Origin: Paraburkholderia fungorum
GTDB taxonomy: Bacteria > Pseudomonadota > Gammaproteobacteria > Burkholderiales > Burkholderiaceae
Direction of reading: 5' to 3'
DNA: 64,000 nucleotides
Assembly: GCF_902833645.1 (NCBI RefSeq)
Contig: NZ_CADFGE010000020.1
Coordinates: 1-64,000, forward strand
The position numbers and the translations under genes were made by a program. A model generated the notes under the pieces. That model was not told where the DNA came from and made no database searches. It saw only the letters and a list, made by a program, of their open reading frames with translations. The number at the start of each line of letters is the position of its first letter. Within the stretch, counting starts at the first letter, position 1. This document shows positions 17,004-25,814 of the stretch, one piece after another.

Positions 17004-19745
17004 TCAGAAGCGGTACGTTGCACCAACCTGGAAGAAGCGGCCGATGTTGGTATAAAGCGACTGGTCGTAACCCGTGATATCCGGGGTGGCTTGCCACTCC
17101 ACGTCGAACGGCGGTTTGCGGTCGAAGATGTTGTTGATACCGCCGTAGATCGTCCAGTTCTTGAAGCCGCGATACGATGCCATCAGGTTGAACTGGCTGT
17201 ACGACGCCACCGACAGCGTGCCGCCGTCGCCGAACTCGGACGCCACCGCGTTGGTGTACGGGCCGGTGTACTGCCACGTCAGCGTGGTGGTCAGCTTGCG
17301 ATAATCCCAGGAGAGGCTGGTGTTACCCTTCCAGCGCGGATTGGACGCACCGAACGGCTGCAGCAGCGCGAGGTTGTTGCCGGCGAAGTCCTGTGTCGGC
17401 GCACCCGGTGAATTCAGCTTGAAGTGCCACACGTAGGCCCAATCGCCTGCCAGCGTGAACGTGCCGTACTTCGTACCGACCGACTTGCGGAAGTTCATGT
17501 CAAAACCGTCGGTATCGAGCGAGCCGAGGTTGATGAACTGCTCCTTGATGTAGGCCACCGTGCCGTCCGGATTGCGGATCACGGTCGACGGGTTGTTCGC
17601 ATCGATCACCGCGTTCGGATCGTTCGTGCCGATCACGCCGTCGATGTGGATCTTGTAGAACGCCGCACCGATGTCCGTCGACGAATCCGGCGACAACTGG
17701 AAGCCGATGTTGTAGTTCTTCGTATGCTCAGGCTGCAGCGCCGGATTGCCGTTGACCTGTTCCGTCGTGAAGTGCTTGGTCGGCACGCCGCTCGGGTCAT
17801 TCGGGTCGACCAGGTTCTGGTGGGCCAGATACGTTGCCTGCGAGTTCTCAACCAGCGTCGGAGCACGGAAGCCGCGGCTGTATGACGCGAACGTCGTGAG
17901 CGCCTGGACAGGCTGGAAGCGCAACGCGAAGCTCGGCGAGAATGCACCACCGAAGTCGCTGTAGTGGTCGTAACGCCCAGCCTGCGTAAACGTCAGGTTC
18001 CGGATGATCGGAATATCGACTTGATAGTAAACGGCGGCCACGTTGCGCTCGCCGTCGACCGTCTGCACGTTGGCCGGCGCGGTGACCCCAAGCGCGCTAT
18101 AAGTGCGCGAGTTGATCAGGTTGCTTTCGTGACGGAACTCCGTACCGAAACCGACACCGACCGGGCCACCCGGCAGATTGAACAGGTTGCCCGTCGAGGT
18201 CTTCGCCGTCACGCTATCGAGCTTGGAGATCGCCTGCTCGTAGTCGTTCTGGAATACGCCATTCAAACCGTTCGGCGTGGCCGACGGGTTCGAGAAGTTG
18301 AACACGCCGTTCTGCAGAATGTTCTCGACGCCTGCAACATTCAGCGCGTTGCCGTAGGTCGTGTCGACCGTACTCTGAGAATGGCCGTAGTCCGCGGACC
18401 AGTCCCAATCGCCGAACCTGGCGGTGGTGAACGAGCCCTTCACGCCGGTCATCGCCCGCCAGAAGGTCGACACCGTATCTGCGGAAACGGTGTTCGGGAA
18501 AGTGTAGTTGATCTGCGCCGGGGCGCCGAACGGGTTGTACGGGTTGGTTGCCGAGACGGTGCGGTTCAGCGGCAATGCCGAGCCGGTGGCGGGATTGAAC
18601 GCGTTGGTCTGACTGCTCAGCACAGCCGGACCTTCGTTTTGCACCGTTTCGTTGCGGCTCACCCAGAGGTCCGCGTAAGCCTGAACATCGTCGTTGATCT
18701 TGAACGTGCCGCGCACTTTCGCGTTCAGGCGCGTCGTCGACGGGACCAGGGAGGTCTGGCTGGCAGGATTCGATTTACACTCCGCGCCGCCGTCCGCTGA
18801 CACGCTGCCCGGAGGGCATGGGCTGAGTGCCGTCTTCGTGCCGTCCGGCGCGGTCCAGTATGATTGTTGATTCGGGCCGAGCGGGCCAGCGAGGCCACCA
18901 GGGAACTGGCTAAAGTCCTGATTCGCCGTCATGGAGCGATCGGCAAGCGAGGAGCCACTGTCGCGATAGTAGCTCGCTGCAGCGGTCACGTTGAAGCGAT
19001 CGCCGTTCAGGTCGCCGATGCCGCCGAGCACACTGAAATTACCCTGCGCGTCGCCCGGATGCTGCGCCTTGCCGAGCTGGCCATCGATCTGCAGGCCCTG
19101 GAAATCCTTCTTCGTAATGATGTTGACAACACCTGCAATTGCATCCGAACCATACACCGAGACCGCACCGGTCTTCACGATGTCGATGTGGTCGATCATG
19201 TTGAGCGGGATCGAGTTCACGTCGAAGAACGTGTCGGTGAAGTTCACCGCCTTGCCGTAATTCGCCACCCGTTGTCCGTCCACCAGCACCAACGTGTACT
19301 TCTCGCTCAGACCGCGCAATGCAATGCCGCCACCGCCTTGCGCGGAGCTGTTCATGTTCGTTTGGCCCCAGCTGCTCCCCGAATTCGCAGACGTGCCGCG
19401 CAGGAAGTCAGCCACGGTCGTATAACCGCTTTGCTGGATTTCCTTGGGCGTGATGGTCTGCACCTCCGTGTTGCCGACCTTGTCCGACGTGCGGATGAGC
19501 GAACCGGTCACTTCAAATTTCTTAAGTTGCTGGACCCCTTTACCCGCTGGCGTCGCGGTGTTGCTATCCGCGGACGGCGTGGCAGCAGTATTTGCTGCCG
19601 GCGTGCTTTCCGTCGTCGTGCCTGCCGTAGTGCCGGTGGTGGCCGGCTGGCTTTGCGCAAACGCCGGTACGGCGATTGCGGCCGACAACGCCAGTTCAGC
19701 CCAGATTATTCTTTTGATGGCCAGCGCCAATGCCCTTTGTTTCAT
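17004..19745 (-). CDS. TonB-dependent outer-membrane receptor
   Basis: The 913-residue receptor has a signal peptide (ALSAAIAVPAFA, about 17-30) and a Thr/Ala-rich spacer (about 31-68). A TonB-box-like stretch follows (KKFEVTGSLI), then a plug domain with GIALRGL and TLVLVDGQR and the plug end GSDAIAGVVNIITKKD, and a 22-strand-type barrel ending in aromatic Phe (VGATYRF). No N-terminal signalling domain of the FecA type is present. It sits between an XRE-cupin regulator gene (upstream) and yejABEF (downstream), all on one strand, which points to coordinated uptake of one substrate. The plug resembles receptors usually annotated for siderophores or complex organics; the ligand is not evident. 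Confidence 0.93.
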   Translation of the reverse strand: MKQRALALAIKRIIWAELALSAAIAVPAFAQSQPATTGTTAGTTTESTPAANTAATPSADSNTATPAGKGVQQLKKFEVTGSLIRTSDKVGNTEVQTITPKEIQQSGYTTVADFLRGTSANSGSSWGQTNMNSSAQGGGGIALRGLSEKYTLVLVDGQRVANYGKAVNFTDTFFDVNSIPLNMIDHIDIVKTGAVSVYGSDAIAGVVNIITKKDFQGLQIDGQLGKAQHPGDAQGNFSVLGGIGDLNGDRFNVTAAASYYRDSGSSLADRSMTANQDFSQFPGGLAGPLGPNQQSYWTAPDGTKTALSPCPPGSVSADGGAECKSNPASQTSLVPSTTRLNAKVRGTFKINDDVQAYADLWVSRNETVQNEGPAVLSSQTNAFNPATGSALPLNRTVSATNPYNPFGAPAQINYTFPNTVSADTVSTFWRAMTGVKGSFTTARFGDWDWSADYGHSQSTVDTTYGNALNVAGVENILQNGVFNFSNPSATPNGLNGVFQNDYEQAISKLDSVTAKTSTGNLFNLPGGPVGVGFGTEFRHESNLINSRTYSALGVTAPANVQTVDGERNVAAVYYQVDIPIIRNLTFTQAGRYDHYSDFGGAFSPSFALRFQPVQALTTFASYSRGFRAPTLVENSQATYLAHQNLVDPNDPSGVPTKHFTTEQVNGNPALQPEHTKNYNIGFQLSPDSSTDIGAAFYKIHIDGVIGTNDPNAVIDANNPSTVIRNPDGTVAYIKEQFINLGSLDTDGFDMNFRKSVGTKYGTFTLAGDWAYVWHFKLNSPGAPTQDFAGNNLALLQPFGASNPRWKGNTSLSWDYRKLTTTLTWQYTGPYTNAVASEFGDGGTLSVASYSQFNLMASYRGFKNWTIYGGINNIFDRKPPFDVEWQATPDITGYDQSLYTNIGRFFQVGATYRF

Positions 19746-20128
19746 TTTTCCCCTTCTCGCTCGTCAATTAAGGCCACAGCTGTGTGTGTGAAGAGAGGTC
19801 TTGTGAACCTCCCCACTCGATATACGGCGATCTTGCGCCGCGCTCCGTTAAAGCAGGCCCGTTCTTCCGTTGCCCCGCAAACCGGTCAACAGCACACCGG
19901 ACTGCGAAGACAAACGGGAAGACGGAACACTTCAGATACTTCAATATCGGACTACTTAGTTATTACAAACGAAATACGCAGCGCTTTCTAATCGTTTTCA
20001 CTTCCACCATTTCGGACTCTGACTATTGAGGCAACACAATTCCAATCAGAGCCATTCCCGATTCAATCCTAAGCAATACTGAAAAACACAGAATGACCGC
20101 TTTCGACGAAAGCATGGAACAAAGGCAT
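19746..20128. promoter_or_regulatory. Upstream region of the receptor gene
   Basis: The 383-bp gap holds the receptor promoter. An AACGAAA half-site at 19968-19974 matches one arm of the palindrome in front of the XRE-cupin gene, about 220 bp ahead of the receptor start. I found no Fur-box-like GATAAT array by eye. The rest is without recognised features. Confidence 0.4.
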
Positions 20129-20704
20129 CTAAAACAATCTTGGCGTGCCTACCCAGACGACCACCGCTTCTTCCCGCGCGGTATTACACCAGGCATGAGG
20201 CACAGTGGACTCGTAATGGGCGGTGTCACCTGCCTGCAATACGAACGTTGTACCTTCTAACGTGAGCGATATCTGGCCGCTCATCACGTACAAGAACTCT
20301 TCCCCTGCATGCGTCGTAACTTCCGACGGGTTCTGCCCCACCGGCATCCTGACGAGAATCACTTCCAGCTTGCTGCCAACCGACAGATTCGTCAGCCGTC
20401 CAAAAAGATTCGCGGTTCCGTCGAACCCGAAGTATTTCAACTCGCTTCCTCGTTGCACCGACTTGCCTTCGGTTGGCGTATCGACAAAGTACTGGACCGT
20501 CACACCTAAAGCTCGGGCAATGCCAACTAACGATGTAATCGACGGCGTTGCATGACCTCGTTCCACCTGCGACAAAAAGGGCTTGGAGATTCCCGCCGTG
20601 GTTGCCACTTCATCCAGCGTGCGCTTGAGCCGTTGGCGAAGCGCGCGAATTTTGCTACCTATAGAAACTGCGACCTGTGCCTTGTTATCGAGTGGCAAAA
20701 CCAT
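20129..20704 (-). CDS. XRE-family regulator with cupin sensor domain
   Basis: About 191 residues. The N-terminal helix-turn-helix of the XRE/Cro type reads IRALRQRLKRTLDEVA and ISKPFLSQVERGHATPS, and the C-terminal cupin_2 barrel reads THAGEEFLYVMSG and LQAGDTAHYESTVPHAW. Such proteins (PuuR/SutR type) sense a small metabolite in the cupin. The ATG at 20704 was chosen; a TTG at 20728 is also in frame. It lies between the receptor gene and the TPR-exbD-exbB-tonB genes. A perfect 19-bp palindrome 39 bp upstream of the start is the likely operator, so it probably regulates itself and perhaps the receptor. Confidence 0.9.
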   Translation of the reverse strand: MVLPLDNKAQVAVSIGSKIRALRQRLKRTLDEVATTAGISKPFLSQVERGHATPSITSLVGIARALGVTVQYFVDTPTEGKSVQRGSELKYFGFDGTANLFGRLTNLSVGSKLEVILVRMPVGQNPSEVTTHAGEEFLYVMSGQISLTLEGTTFVLQAGDTAHYESTVPHAWCNTAREEAVVVWVGTPRLF

Positions 20705-20742
20705 AGCAAGACAGAATCCCGTAGTCAAAATTAGTTTGATAA

Positions 20743-20761
20743 AACGAAACTATGTTTCGTT
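20743..20761. promoter_or_regulatory. Palindromic operator for the XRE-cupin regulator
   Basis: AACGAAAC-TAT-GTTTCGTT is a perfect inverted repeat (8-bp arms, 3-bp centre) just upstream of the regulator start. Its size and position fit autoregulation by a dimeric XRE protein. A matching half-site lies in the receptor promoter at 19968-19974. Confidence 0.6.
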
Positions 20762-21007
20762 GAGTTCAACATCCTCCCTAAGACATGCACGAGATACCTG
20801 GTTGGTTGCCGCGCTGGGCGACTCAATCAAGGCGATGGCGCAGACGCTTTCGTACTTGCTGCGAACCGGGCGATAGTTGCGCACGCAACTGCCCCCGTCT
20901 ATTCGCAGCGGTCCGTATCCCGTTTGGTGAGAATGTGCCACCCGGTTCGATGCACGGACATCTCGGGGGCACTCCACAGGAAGAAACATGTCTGGACCGG
21001 GACGCCG

Positions 21008-22213
21008 TTACTTCGACGCCACCAGCACCCACAGGCGGGCGAGGTCGGCCGAACCATCGGTACCCTTCACTGCACGGAAGGCTTGCACGGCGCGCGCTTT
21101 GTCACCTGCAATGTAGTACGCCTCGCCGAGATGCAGTTGCGCCTGATCCGGATGATCGATTCCGCCTTTCGCGATCGCAGCGTCCATTGCCGCCAGACCC
21201 TGCTTGGCCTGGCCCGCGAAGACCTCGTTGAACGCGACATTGACCGGCGCGATGGGGTTCGCAGGATCAGCTGGCGCTTGCGCGCGTTTCGCGGCGAGAG
21301 CCTGCAACCGCTTCTCGCGATCCGACTGCGCATCGTGGCCCAGAACCCCCGACGCAAAGCCCTGATCGATGACCTGCTTGCCTTCTGCCGTAGTGCCGGC
21401 CACGATCGCGAGCTGCGTCATTTCCATGTAATCGTCAGCGGTAGTGAGCGAGCCGGTCGCACGACGCAGGCGGAAGGTGTCGATATCCAGCGCAGACGAA
21501 TAGCCCGGCTTGCTGCGAATCGCGTTGAACAGATCCTCCCAGTAAGCCTGCTTCGGATGATAGGCCACCAGCTTTTCGAGCGTGCTGCGGTACGTCGCAT
21601 CATCTTTCACGCGTTGCGCGCATGTGCCGAGCAGTTGCAGTTGCGACTCGTCGGGTGCGTGACCGGCGCGCACTTGCGCGTCGATGCCCGGTTTGAGCAG
21701 GCTCACCACACTGCCGCAATCGTTTGACAGGTAGTAAGACTGCACAAGCAATGTACGCATATCGGGGTCGCTGCCGCCCGACTTCAGATAACGTTGCGCG
21801 ACCTTCGCCGACTGTGCGTAGTTTTTCTGCTGGAAGTAGATGCCGGCAAGCGCCGCGGTAGTGCGCTGCTCGTCCGCGCCGGTCAGGCGCCCCGAACCCA
21901 ACAAGGTTTCGTAGGCCTGTGCGGCCACACCGGACTCGCCGGCTGCCGCTGCCGCAGCGCCGCGCATCTCCTGAATCATGTAGCTTTCATAGGGCGTTTT
22001 ACCCGGCACGGCGTCGGCCTGCTCGATCTTCGTCAACGCGTCCTTGTACTTGTGCGCGCGATACAGATCCTGCGCGGCATTCAGCGGCTTCGCCACATCC
22101 GGCCGCAAGGTGTCGGCAGCATGAGATGTGACCGGCAGCACGACGAGCGCGGACAGCCCTCCGATAGCGGCCGCAATGACGGCACGTTTGAACCGTTGAT
22201 GGATCGTTAGCAT
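21008..22213 (-). CDS. Exported TPR-repeat protein of the Ton cluster
   Basis: The 401-residue protein has a signal peptide (VIAAAIGGLSALVVLPVTSHA, cut near residue 32). It is then helical repeat throughout, with TPR-like units such as LNAAQDLYRAHKYKDALTKI, TAALAGIYFQQKNYAQSAKV and LHLGEAYYIAGDKARAVQAF. It begins 9 bp after the second exbD gene and so belongs to the tonB-exbB-exbD-exbD operon. TPR proteins encoded with TonB-ExbBD are known in other proteobacteria and may organise or gate the complex in the periplasm, but no function is shown for this one. The last gene of the operon. Confidence 0.85.
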   Translation of the reverse strand: MLTIHQRFKRAVIAAAIGGLSALVVLPVTSHAADTLRPDVAKPLNAAQDLYRAHKYKDALTKIEQADAVPGKTPYESYMIQEMRGAAAAAAGESGVAAQAYETLLGSGRLTGADEQRTTAALAGIYFQQKNYAQSAKVAQRYLKSGGSDPDMRTLLVQSYYLSNDCGSVVSLLKPGIDAQVRAGHAPDESQLQLLGTCAQRVKDDATYRSTLEKLVAYHPKQAYWEDLFNAIRSKPGYSSALDIDTFRLRRATGSLTTADDYMEMTQLAIVAGTTAEGKQVIDQGFASGVLGHDAQSDREKRLQALAAKRAQAPADPANPIAPVNVAFNEVFAGQAKQGLAAMDAAIAKGGIDHPDQAQLHLGEAYYIAGDKARAVQAFRAVKGTDGSADLARLWVLVASK

Positions 22214-22222
22214 TCCACTTTC

Positions 22223-22654
22223 CTATTGCATGTACTGCTCGTTGCCGATCAGGCCGATTTTCGTCGCGCCCAGTCGTTGCGCGGACGCCATCACCTCCGC
22301 GACATCCTTGTACGGCACCAGCTTGTTAGGCCGCAGATGGATTTCAGCCTGAACCGGTTCGGCCGCTACCTGCGCAAGCCTGGATTCCAATGCCGTACGA
22401 TTCGGCACTGGCTGACCATTCCAGGTCATGGTGCCGTCGAAGTCGATGTCGATCTGCACCACTTCCGGCTGCGTGATCGGCGGCGGCGGATTGCCGACCG
22501 GCAAGTTCATCTTGATGGCGTGCGTCTGAATCGGAATCGTGATGATCAACATGATCAGCAACACCAGCATCACGTCGATCAGCGGCGTGGTGTTGATATC
22601 GACCATCACATCCGGTTCGGAACCGCCACCGCCTGACGAAACGTTCATTCCCAT
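22223..22654 (-). CDS. exbD: ExbD-family biopolymer transport protein (second copy)
   Basis: The 143-residue protein has a short cytoplasmic N-terminus, one transmembrane helix with the functional Asp (DINTTPLIDVMLVLLIMLII) and a periplasmic domain. The Asp in the helix carries the proton path that energises TonB. It differs clearly from the first ExbD in the periplasmic half (NPPPPITQPEVVQIDIDFDG). It lies 58 bp after the first exbD and 9 bp before the TPR gene. Confidence 0.92.
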   Translation of the reverse strand: MGMNVSSGGGGSEPDVMVDINTTPLIDVMLVLLIMLIITIPIQTHAIKMNLPVGNPPPPITQPEVVQIDIDFDGTMTWNGQPVPNRTALESRLAQVAAEPVQAEIHLRPNKLVPYKDVAEVMASAQRLGATKIGLIGNEQYMQ

Positions 22655-22712
22655 GGTAGTTCTCCTGTCGATCGGAGTTAGTGCAAAGCTCTTACTCCGA
22701 TCCCATGCAAAG

Positions 22713-23135
22713 CTAGCCCCCGCGCGCGGGCGGCTCAGTAATAAACGAAACCTTGGCGATACCCGCGCGCTCGCACGCGGTAATGACCCGGCCGATGAAT
22801 TCGTAACGCGCGCTCTGGTCGCCCCGCACGTGCACTTCCGGTTGCGGCGTCATAACGGAGACGGTTTTCAGGCGCGCCAGCAGCGTAGGCCCATCCACCT
22901 GCTTCTCGTTCCAGAAGAAATCGCCGTCGCGGTTGACCGCGATGACGATACTTTTCGGTGTGGTCTGCAGCGGCTGGATCGTCTCCTTCGGCAGTTGCAC
23001 CGGCACCGTATGCGTCACCACCGGAATCGTGATCAGAAAGATGATCAGCAGAACCAGCATCACATCGACTAGCGGCGTGGTGTTGATACTGGAGATGACC
23101 TCGTCGTTATCATCCTGCCCAACGCTCATAGCCAT
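22713..23135 (-). CDS. exbD: ExbD-family biopolymer transport protein (first copy)
   Basis: The 140-residue ExbD has the same plan: SINTTPLVDVMLVLLIIFLI helix with the conserved Asp, then a periplasmic domain ending EPPARGG. It lies 12 bp downstream of exbB. Two different ExbD subunits in one operon are known in Xanthomonas-like Ton systems, where the second ExbD is needed only for particular substrates. Confidence 0.93.
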   Translation of the reverse strand: MAMSVGQDDNDEVISSINTTPLVDVMLVLLIIFLITIPVVTHTVPVQLPKETIQPLQTTPKSIVIAVNRDGDFFWNEKQVDGPTLLARLKTVSVMTPQPEVHVRGDQSARYEFIGRVITACERAGIAKVSFITEPPARGG

Positions 23136-23147
23136 GACAGACTCCGC

Positions 23148-24053
23148 TTATTGGACCAGCGATGCTTCACGAGCCGAAGCGCGCGCCGAGCGCCGGCTAC
23201 CGGCGAGCAGGACAGTGTGCAGTTGTGCGCCGAACGCACGAACCCGCTCCATCACCGACTTATTGCGGCGAACCAGGAAGTTGTAGCCAAGCACGGCCGG
23301 CACGGCGACAGCAAGGCCGATCGCGGTCATGATCAGCGCTTCGCCGACCGGGCCCGCGACCTTGTCGATCGAAGCCTGTCCCGCGATGCCGATTGCCGTC
23401 AGCGCGTGATAGATCCCCCACACCGTACCGAACAGACCGACGAACGGCGCCGTCGAGCCGACCGTACCGAGGAAGGCCAGACCGTCTTGCAGACGGTTCG
23501 ACACGTTGGTGATCGCACGCTCGACCGACGTATCGATCCACGTGTTGCGGTCGACGGCTTCGAGCAGTGCTTCGTCGTGGTGCTCGCCTGCCTCGATAGC
23601 CGTTTCGGCGATGAAGCGGAACGGCGATGCTTCGTCGAGCAGCTTCGTACCTTCGACCAGCGACGGCGCAGTCCACAGTTGTTCATCAGCGCTCTTCGCA
23701 CGACGGTTCGCACGGAACTGCTCGAAGAATTTGGTGATCATGATGTACCAGCTGCCCATCGACATGAGCACCAGCAGAATCAGCACGAAGCGTGCAACGA
23801 AGTCACCGTTCTTCCAGAGCGCGCCGAGGCCGTACGGGTTATTGACGGTTTCGGAGGTGGCCGGCGCCGGTGGCGGCGTCCCTTCGTCAGCGGCCGGGGC
23901 CACCGTTTGCGGTGCGGCGGTGGCAGGCGCCGCAGCCGACGCGGTCGCGTCGCTCGCTTGCGCGTGGGCCATTTGCGGTGCCACAAAGGTATCCACCGTG
24001 GTTACGGCGAACAACATGGTTGCCGCCAATGCGGCGAGAGTACGCTTCTTCAT
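23148..24053 (-). CDS. exbB: ExbB-family proton channel protein with exported N-terminal extension
   Basis: The 301-residue protein has a signal-like hydrophobic stretch (LAALAATMLFAVTTVDTFVA). An Ala/Pro-rich periplasmic segment (about 30-70) follows, then the three-helix MotA/TolQ/ExbB core with LAFLGTVGSTAPFVGLFGTV and GPVGEALIMTAIGLAVAVPA. The extended N-terminus is of the longer ExbB type. It forms the channel with ExbD and energises TonB. It follows the tonB gene by 77 bp. Confidence 0.93.
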   Translation of the reverse strand: MKKRTLAALAATMLFAVTTVDTFVAPQMAHAQASDATASAAAPATAAPQTVAPAADEGTPPPAPATSETVNNPYGLGALWKNGDFVARFVLILLVLMSMGSWYIMITKFFEQFRANRRAKSADEQLWTAPSLVEGTKLLDEASPFRFIAETAIEAGEHHDEALLEAVDRNTWIDTSVERAITNVSNRLQDGLAFLGTVGSTAPFVGLFGTVWGIYHALTAIGIAGQASIDKVAGPVGEALIMTAIGLAVAVPAVLGYNFLVRRNKSVMERVRAFGAQLHTVLLAGSRRSARASAREASLVQ

Positions 24054-24130
24054 GCCTGCTCCAAGTTCATTAGTACAACTTCTAAACCAAGACTGATAAA
24101 TCGCTACCGGTACCGAACAGCCCGTGGGTT

Positions 24131-24841
24131 TCAGTTCAGGTTAAACGAGAACGGAACTTGCACACGGACAGCCTGGCCTTGGGAAACGCACGTAAACTGC
24201 TTGACCGCATTGAAGGCAGCGCGATCGAGTGAGGAATCGTCCGCCGACTTGGCAACACGTTCATTCGTAATATGGCCCTGCGGGTCGACTACAAATTCAA
24301 TCAGCACATCACCCGTCACGTTGTTTTCCTGCGCTTCCTTCGGGTAGCGAATCGACGAACGGATCTGATCCGAGTTCGGGCACACAACCCCTACTTCAGA
24401 GCTCACGGGCTTGCTCGGCGCGGGAGGCGCCGGCGGAGCGGGAGGCGCCACGGCGGGTGCGGAGACGACCGGTGCGGCCTGGTGCGTGATGGTCGGTTGG
24501 GGCGGCGTCTGTACTTGCACTTCCGGCGGCGGCACGAACGGCGGCGGCGGCGGTGCGAACTTCGGCGGCGGCAGTTGCACGGTGGGCAACGGCGGCGGCG
24601 GAGGCGGCTTCACCGGCTCAATGATCTTCGTTTCGATAGGATGCTGGATGACCTGCACGACCTTGGTGGCAAGGCCATTGATGAGTGCATAGATCAGCAC
24701 GACGTGCAGGAGCAGAACAACTGCGATACCGCCAAAGCGGCGTACTGGGTTTTGCTGCTTGCGCCCAAACTCACGCGGGCGTCCTGGCCTCTCCATACGG
24801 GCCGTTGCTGCCGGAAATTGCCCTTCGACTTTCGTACCCAC
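24131..24841 (-). CDS. tonB: TonB energy transducer
   Basis: About 236 residues. It has a cytoplasmic N-terminus, one signal-anchor helix (IAVVLLLHVVLIYALINGL), a Pro-rich periplasmic spacer with runs of Pro (PVKPPPPPPLPTVQLPPP) and a C-terminal TonB domain (YPKEAQENNVTGDVLIEFVV). The GTG at 24841 was chosen because a strong GGAGGAG ribosome-binding site lies 5 bases before it; an ATG at 24931 is a longer alternative. It is first in the operon tonB-exbB-exbD-exbD-TPR, a dedicated Ton system next to a receptor. Confidence 0.92.
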   Translation of the reverse strand: MGTKVEGQFPAATARMERPGRPREFGRKQQNPVRRFGGIAVVLLLHVVLIYALINGLATKVVQVIQHPIETKIIEPVKPPPPPPLPTVQLPPPKFAPPPPPFVPPPEVQVQTPPQPTITHQAAPVVSAPAVAPPAPPAPPAPSKPVSSEVGVVCPNSDQIRSSIRYPKEAQENNVTGDVLIEFVVDPQGHITNERVAKSADDSSLDRAAFNAVKQFTCVSQGQAVRVQVPFSFNLN

Positions 24842-25814
24842 CTTTACTCCTCCGGCGTGAACCGTCCATTTCTGTAACTGCAGTGCGCTTACGTACGGCA
24901 AACAACGTTCACTTCTGGCGATCGCATCCATAGCCCGGCTTTTTGGTTTGCAGTCCAAAATTTAGCCGCTGGGCCCAAAACTTGATGCAATCGCACGGAT
25001 AGGTCTGTGAGACGCCGAGACGGCACTTCACGTCGGACGAACAATCATCTAAGTAGAACTACTAATAGATTAAATTCGACCCGCTCATTTCCGTCTGGCA
25101 TGAACATGCTGATGACAATTTGATCGAAGCGCGCTGCGGCCTTTGAACTTTTTGCGCGTTTGTCACCTGCATTTCATGGGAGGCAACAATAGCAGGACAA
25201 AAAATGCGGGGTCAAACTTTTTTTGATGGGAGCATACTAAGTTTAGAGAAGACACTCTAACTAATGCCGTATTCGCGTCGCTTTAAAAGAATAAGCGCGT
25301 GTCGAACAGATACGAGCGCGCCTTTCGCGGCTCGCCAATTGGGATGCAGCCGCTAATGCGGACTTACGTGGCACGCAAGGAACTGCTGCCGGGCCACTCG
25401 ACAGTGCGTGGCGGAAAAGCCTGCTGGGCGGGCATTGCGCGAGGGTGGCGCGGCAGCATCGAGGGATCCCGAACAGATCATCCGACGTGCGTTTCAAGCG
25501 CTGCCAGCGGCCTGCGTCAAGGGCGGGAAGATAGCAGAAGAAAAACACCGCTTCCAATTCTTTTTAGCGGTATTTACGACACTCTAAATACATATTTCAA
25601 TTACACCATTTTTATAATTACAAATGCATTTCAATTAATTACATATAGCAAACGCCAGCGATAGAGCTTAGCTCAGGCCATGCCCGGCATCTCGACGACA
25701 CGTTTTTCGTGGAACGAAGGTGGCGGCTGGCTTGCGCGTACCTTGCACGCGCCATTTTTCGGGCTGAACAGGCAAACCGGAGCGGCGCGATGCCGATTGC
25801 CCCGCTCCGTTGCC
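24842..25814. promoter_or_regulatory. Long AT-rich intergenic region upstream of tonB
   Basis: The 970-bp gap lies between the tonB operon and the 3' end of the tandem uvrA. It is unusually AT-rich around 25030-25080 and 25555-25665. It contains TTAGAG-N6-CTCTAA (25243-25260) and a second copy of GACACTCTAA at 25578-25587, as well as AGTAG-AA-CTACT near 25053. These could be regulator sites for tonB. Open frames in the gap (25299-25664 on plus, 25261-25557 on minus) have no family similarity or ribosome-binding site and were not accepted. Confidence 0.45.

Noticed and set aside
19746..20128. Possible Fur box in front of the TonB receptor
   Set aside because: No array of GATAAT-like units was found by eye; the only recognisable signal is a half-site of the XRE-cupin palindrome.
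25299..25664. Open frame of 121 codons on the plus strand in the gap ahead of tonB
   Set aside because: No family similarity by eye, no ribosome-binding site, and it crosses an abrupt shift from GC-rich to AT-rich sequence; the minus-strand frame at 25261-25557 is no better.
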